Below, in pieces: positions 62,495 through 64,000 of a stretch of 64,000 nucleotides of DNA (within the stretch, counting starts at the first letter, position 1; every line of letters begins with the position of its first letter). The DNA comes from Methylobacter tundripaludum (GTDB taxonomy: Bacteria > Pseudomonadota > Gammaproteobacteria > Methylococcales > Methylomonadaceae): assembly GCF_002934365.1 (NCBI RefSeq), contig NZ_PTIY01000003.1:186001-250000 (forward strand). Reading direction: 5' to 3'. The notes under the pieces are model-generated. The model saw only the letters and a list, made by a program, of their open reading frames with translations, did not search any database and had not been told where the DNA came from. The position numbers were made by a program, and so were the translations under genes.

Positions 62495-64000
62495 TTTTTC
62501 TCTGTTTCCTGTCGATTCTCGGCCAATCGGCCTTTGCCCTGGGCGCTGGCGAAGTTCTGCCGCCCGACCAAGCCTTTAAAGTTTCAGCTAAAGCACTGGC
62601 CGCCGACCGGATTGAAATTTCCTGGGACATCGCGGAAGGCTATTATCTTTACCGCAATAAAATGCGCTTTGAGTCCAAGACCGGACAAATACGCTTAGGC
62701 GAGCCTGTTTTTCCGGCCGGGGAAACCCACCATGATGAAAACTTCGGCGATGTGGTCATTTACCGCAACACCCTGAACGTCCCGGTTACTTTAAGCGTAG
62801 AAAACGGCGCGTCCTCACTGCAATTGCTGGTGCAATACCAGGGCTGCGCCGACCGCGGCATTTGCTATCCGCCGCAAAAAACCACTTTCGACCTGAAGCT
62901 GCCCGCGCCTGCCGCCACAGCCGACCCGGTTAAGCAACTGCTGAAAGGAACTCAAAGCTTAAAGCTCAATCTGTTTGAAGACGAGTTGCTGCCGCCGGAC
63001 CAGGCTTTCGAGTTTTTCGCCTCGGTCAAAGACGATCACACCCTGCATGTTAACTGGAATATCGCAGAGGGCTATTACCTTTACCGGGAAAAAGTCCAAC
63101 TTGAGCTGGTTAACGCCGACGGCGTAACGCTGGGGACTTATGACATCCCCAGAGGCATCCCCAAGCAGGATGAAGCCTTCGGCCAGGTTGAAACCTTCCA
63201 CAACGAACTCGGCTTCGACCTGCCGATAAGCCGTTCCACCCAGTCGGCGCAAACCGTTACCCTACAGGCGAAATATCAGGGCTGCGCCGACCGCGGCGTG
63301 TGCTATCCGCCGATGAGCAAAAAAATCGACTTGGCCCTGCCCGTCGCACAGCAACTTGCCTCCGCACCGGAACAACTTTCCGAACAGGATCAAATCGTAC
63401 AATCCCTGCACAAGGACAGCTTCGCGGTAACCTTGCTCAGTTTCTTCGGCTTCGGCTTGCTGTTATCGCTGACCCCGTGCATTTTCCCGATGATCCCGAT
63501 TTTATCGGGCATTATCGTCGGCCACGGCCACCGGATTACCACAGGCAGGGCCTTTTTGCTGTCCTTAAGTTACGTGGTCGCCTCGGCGCTGACTTACACG
63601 GTGTTCGGCATACTCGCCGCATTATTCGGCGGCAACCTGCAAAGCGCTTTTCAACAACCTTGGATTATCGGCCTGTTCAGTGGCGTTTTTGTGGCGCTGT
63701 CCCTGTCCATGTTCGGCTTTTATAATCTGGAGCTACCCAAATCATTTCAGGTCAAACTGCATAATTCCAGCGAAATACACCGCGACGGCTCGCTGTTGGG
63801 TGCTGCGATCATGGGCGCGCTGTCCTCGCTGATCGTCGGCCCTTGCGTCGCGGCCCCACTGGCTGGGGCATTGATTTTTATCGGCCAGACCGGCGATGCG
63901 GTGTTAGGCGGCAGCGCGTTGTTTGCTTTAGGTCTGGGCATGGGCGTACCGTTACTGTTGCTCGGCGCATCCGCCGGAAAACTGTTGCCTAAAGCCGGAA
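62476..64000 (+). CDS. dsbD: Thiol:disulfide interchange protein DsbD, 5' part (continues past window)
   Basis: The frame is open from the ATG at 62476 to the window end (508 complete codons). After a signal peptide (cut near AFA-LG), there are two consecutive DsbD-alpha domains: residues about 25-140 with C124/C130 (GCADRGICYPP) and about 170-290 with C270/C276 (GCADRGVCYPP). E. coli DsbD has only one. The membrane domain starts near 315 and shows both reactive cysteines, in SLTPCIFPMIP (C335) and LIVGPCVAAPLAGA. The C-terminal thioredoxin domain lies outside the window. It passes electrons from cytoplasmic thioredoxin to periplasmic partners. Confidence 0.94.
   Translation, partial: MPFFKVIFLCFLSILGQSAFALGAGEVLPPDQAFKVSAKALAADRIEISWDIAEGYYLYRNKMRFESKTGQIRLGEPVFPAGETHHDENFGDVVIYRNTLNVPVTLSVENGASSLQLLVQYQGCADRGICYPPQKTTFDLKLPAPAATADPVKQLLKGTQSLKLNLFEDELLPPDQAFEFFASVKDDHTLHVNWNIAEGYYLYREKVQLELVNADGVTLGTYDIPRGIPKQDEAFGQVETFHNELGFDLPISRSTQSAQTVTLQAKYQGCADRGVCYPPMSKKIDLALPVAQQLASAPEQLSEQDQIVQSLHKDSFAVTLLSFFGFGLLLSLTPCIFPMIPILSGIIVGHGHRITTGRAFLLSLSYVVASALTYTVFGILAALFGGNLQSAFQQPWIIGLFSGVFVALSLSMFGFYNLELPKSFQVKLHNSSEIHRDGSLLGAAIMGALSSLIVGPCVAAPLAGALIFIGQTGDAVLGGSALFALGLGMGVPLLLLGASAGKLLPKAG

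Overview
The window looks like a chromosomal segment of a type I (gammaproteobacterial, Methylococcales-like) methanotroph. The main reason is the ribulose monophosphate (RuMP) formaldehyde-assimilation cluster at the left end: hxlA, hxlB, tkt and tal on the minus strand, with an E. coli-like class II fructose-bisphosphate aldolase at 44.5 kb. MreBCD/RodA/PBP2, the LipAB set, a type IV pilin and LexA also fit a gammaproteobacterium. The assignment is inferred from gene content; no rRNA or tRNA gene was seen.

Layout. 0-6.7 kb: RuMP cluster, transcribed right to left, with two unrecognised repeat proteins between transketolase and transaldolase. They share a short GVxKYL-type motif, 4 copies in a membrane-anchored protein and 15 in a soluble one. 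7.2-9.8 kb: HAD phosphatase and dihydroxyacetone kinase DhaK/DhaL, encoded convergently. 9.9-12.1 kb: LexA, a 50-residue membrane protein directly behind it, and an inositol-monophosphatase-family enzyme. 12.1-15.4 kb: GT-C/TPR membrane protein, sigma-54-type pilin gene, Sel1 protein. 15.5-19.4 kb: gatCAB operon interrupted by a Uma2 nuclease. 19.5-31.4 kb: one long plus-strand run for cell shape, peptidoglycan and lipoate (mreBCD, mrdAB, mltB, rlpA, dacA, dat, ybeD, lipB, lipA). 31.5-32.4 kb: decayed toxin-antitoxin genes. 32.7-39.3 kb: rRNA-methyltransferase-like gene and a CzcCBA-type heavy-metal RND efflux operon. 40.1-45.6 kb: PilZ protein, SufT, SDR, Gph, UbiG, FbaA.

45.7-58.7 kb holds a complete type I-G (formerly I-U) CRISPR-Cas locus on the minus strand: WYL regulator, csb1 (cas7), csb2 (cas5-cas6), cas3 with C-terminal HD, a GSU0052-like cas8u2 candidate, a cas4-cas1 fusion, cas2, leader, and an array of 27 repeats and 26 spacers. 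An intact RHH/MazF-type toxin-antitoxin pair on the opposite strand sits between the interference and adaptation genes. 59-64 kb: UvrD/Rep helicase, small membrane proteins, CutA, and the 5' part of dsbD with a duplicated N-terminal domain, cut by the window end.

The segment is rich in small palindromic repeats. Two are MITE-like with probable target-site duplications, one lying exactly on the sufT stop codon. Others have entered coding sequence (uvrD) or supply a C-terminus (lipB). The strongest candidate for an undescribed system is the GVxKYL repeat-protein pair embedded in the RuMP cluster. Its architecture resembles a membrane-tethered multivalent scaffold, but its function is unknown.
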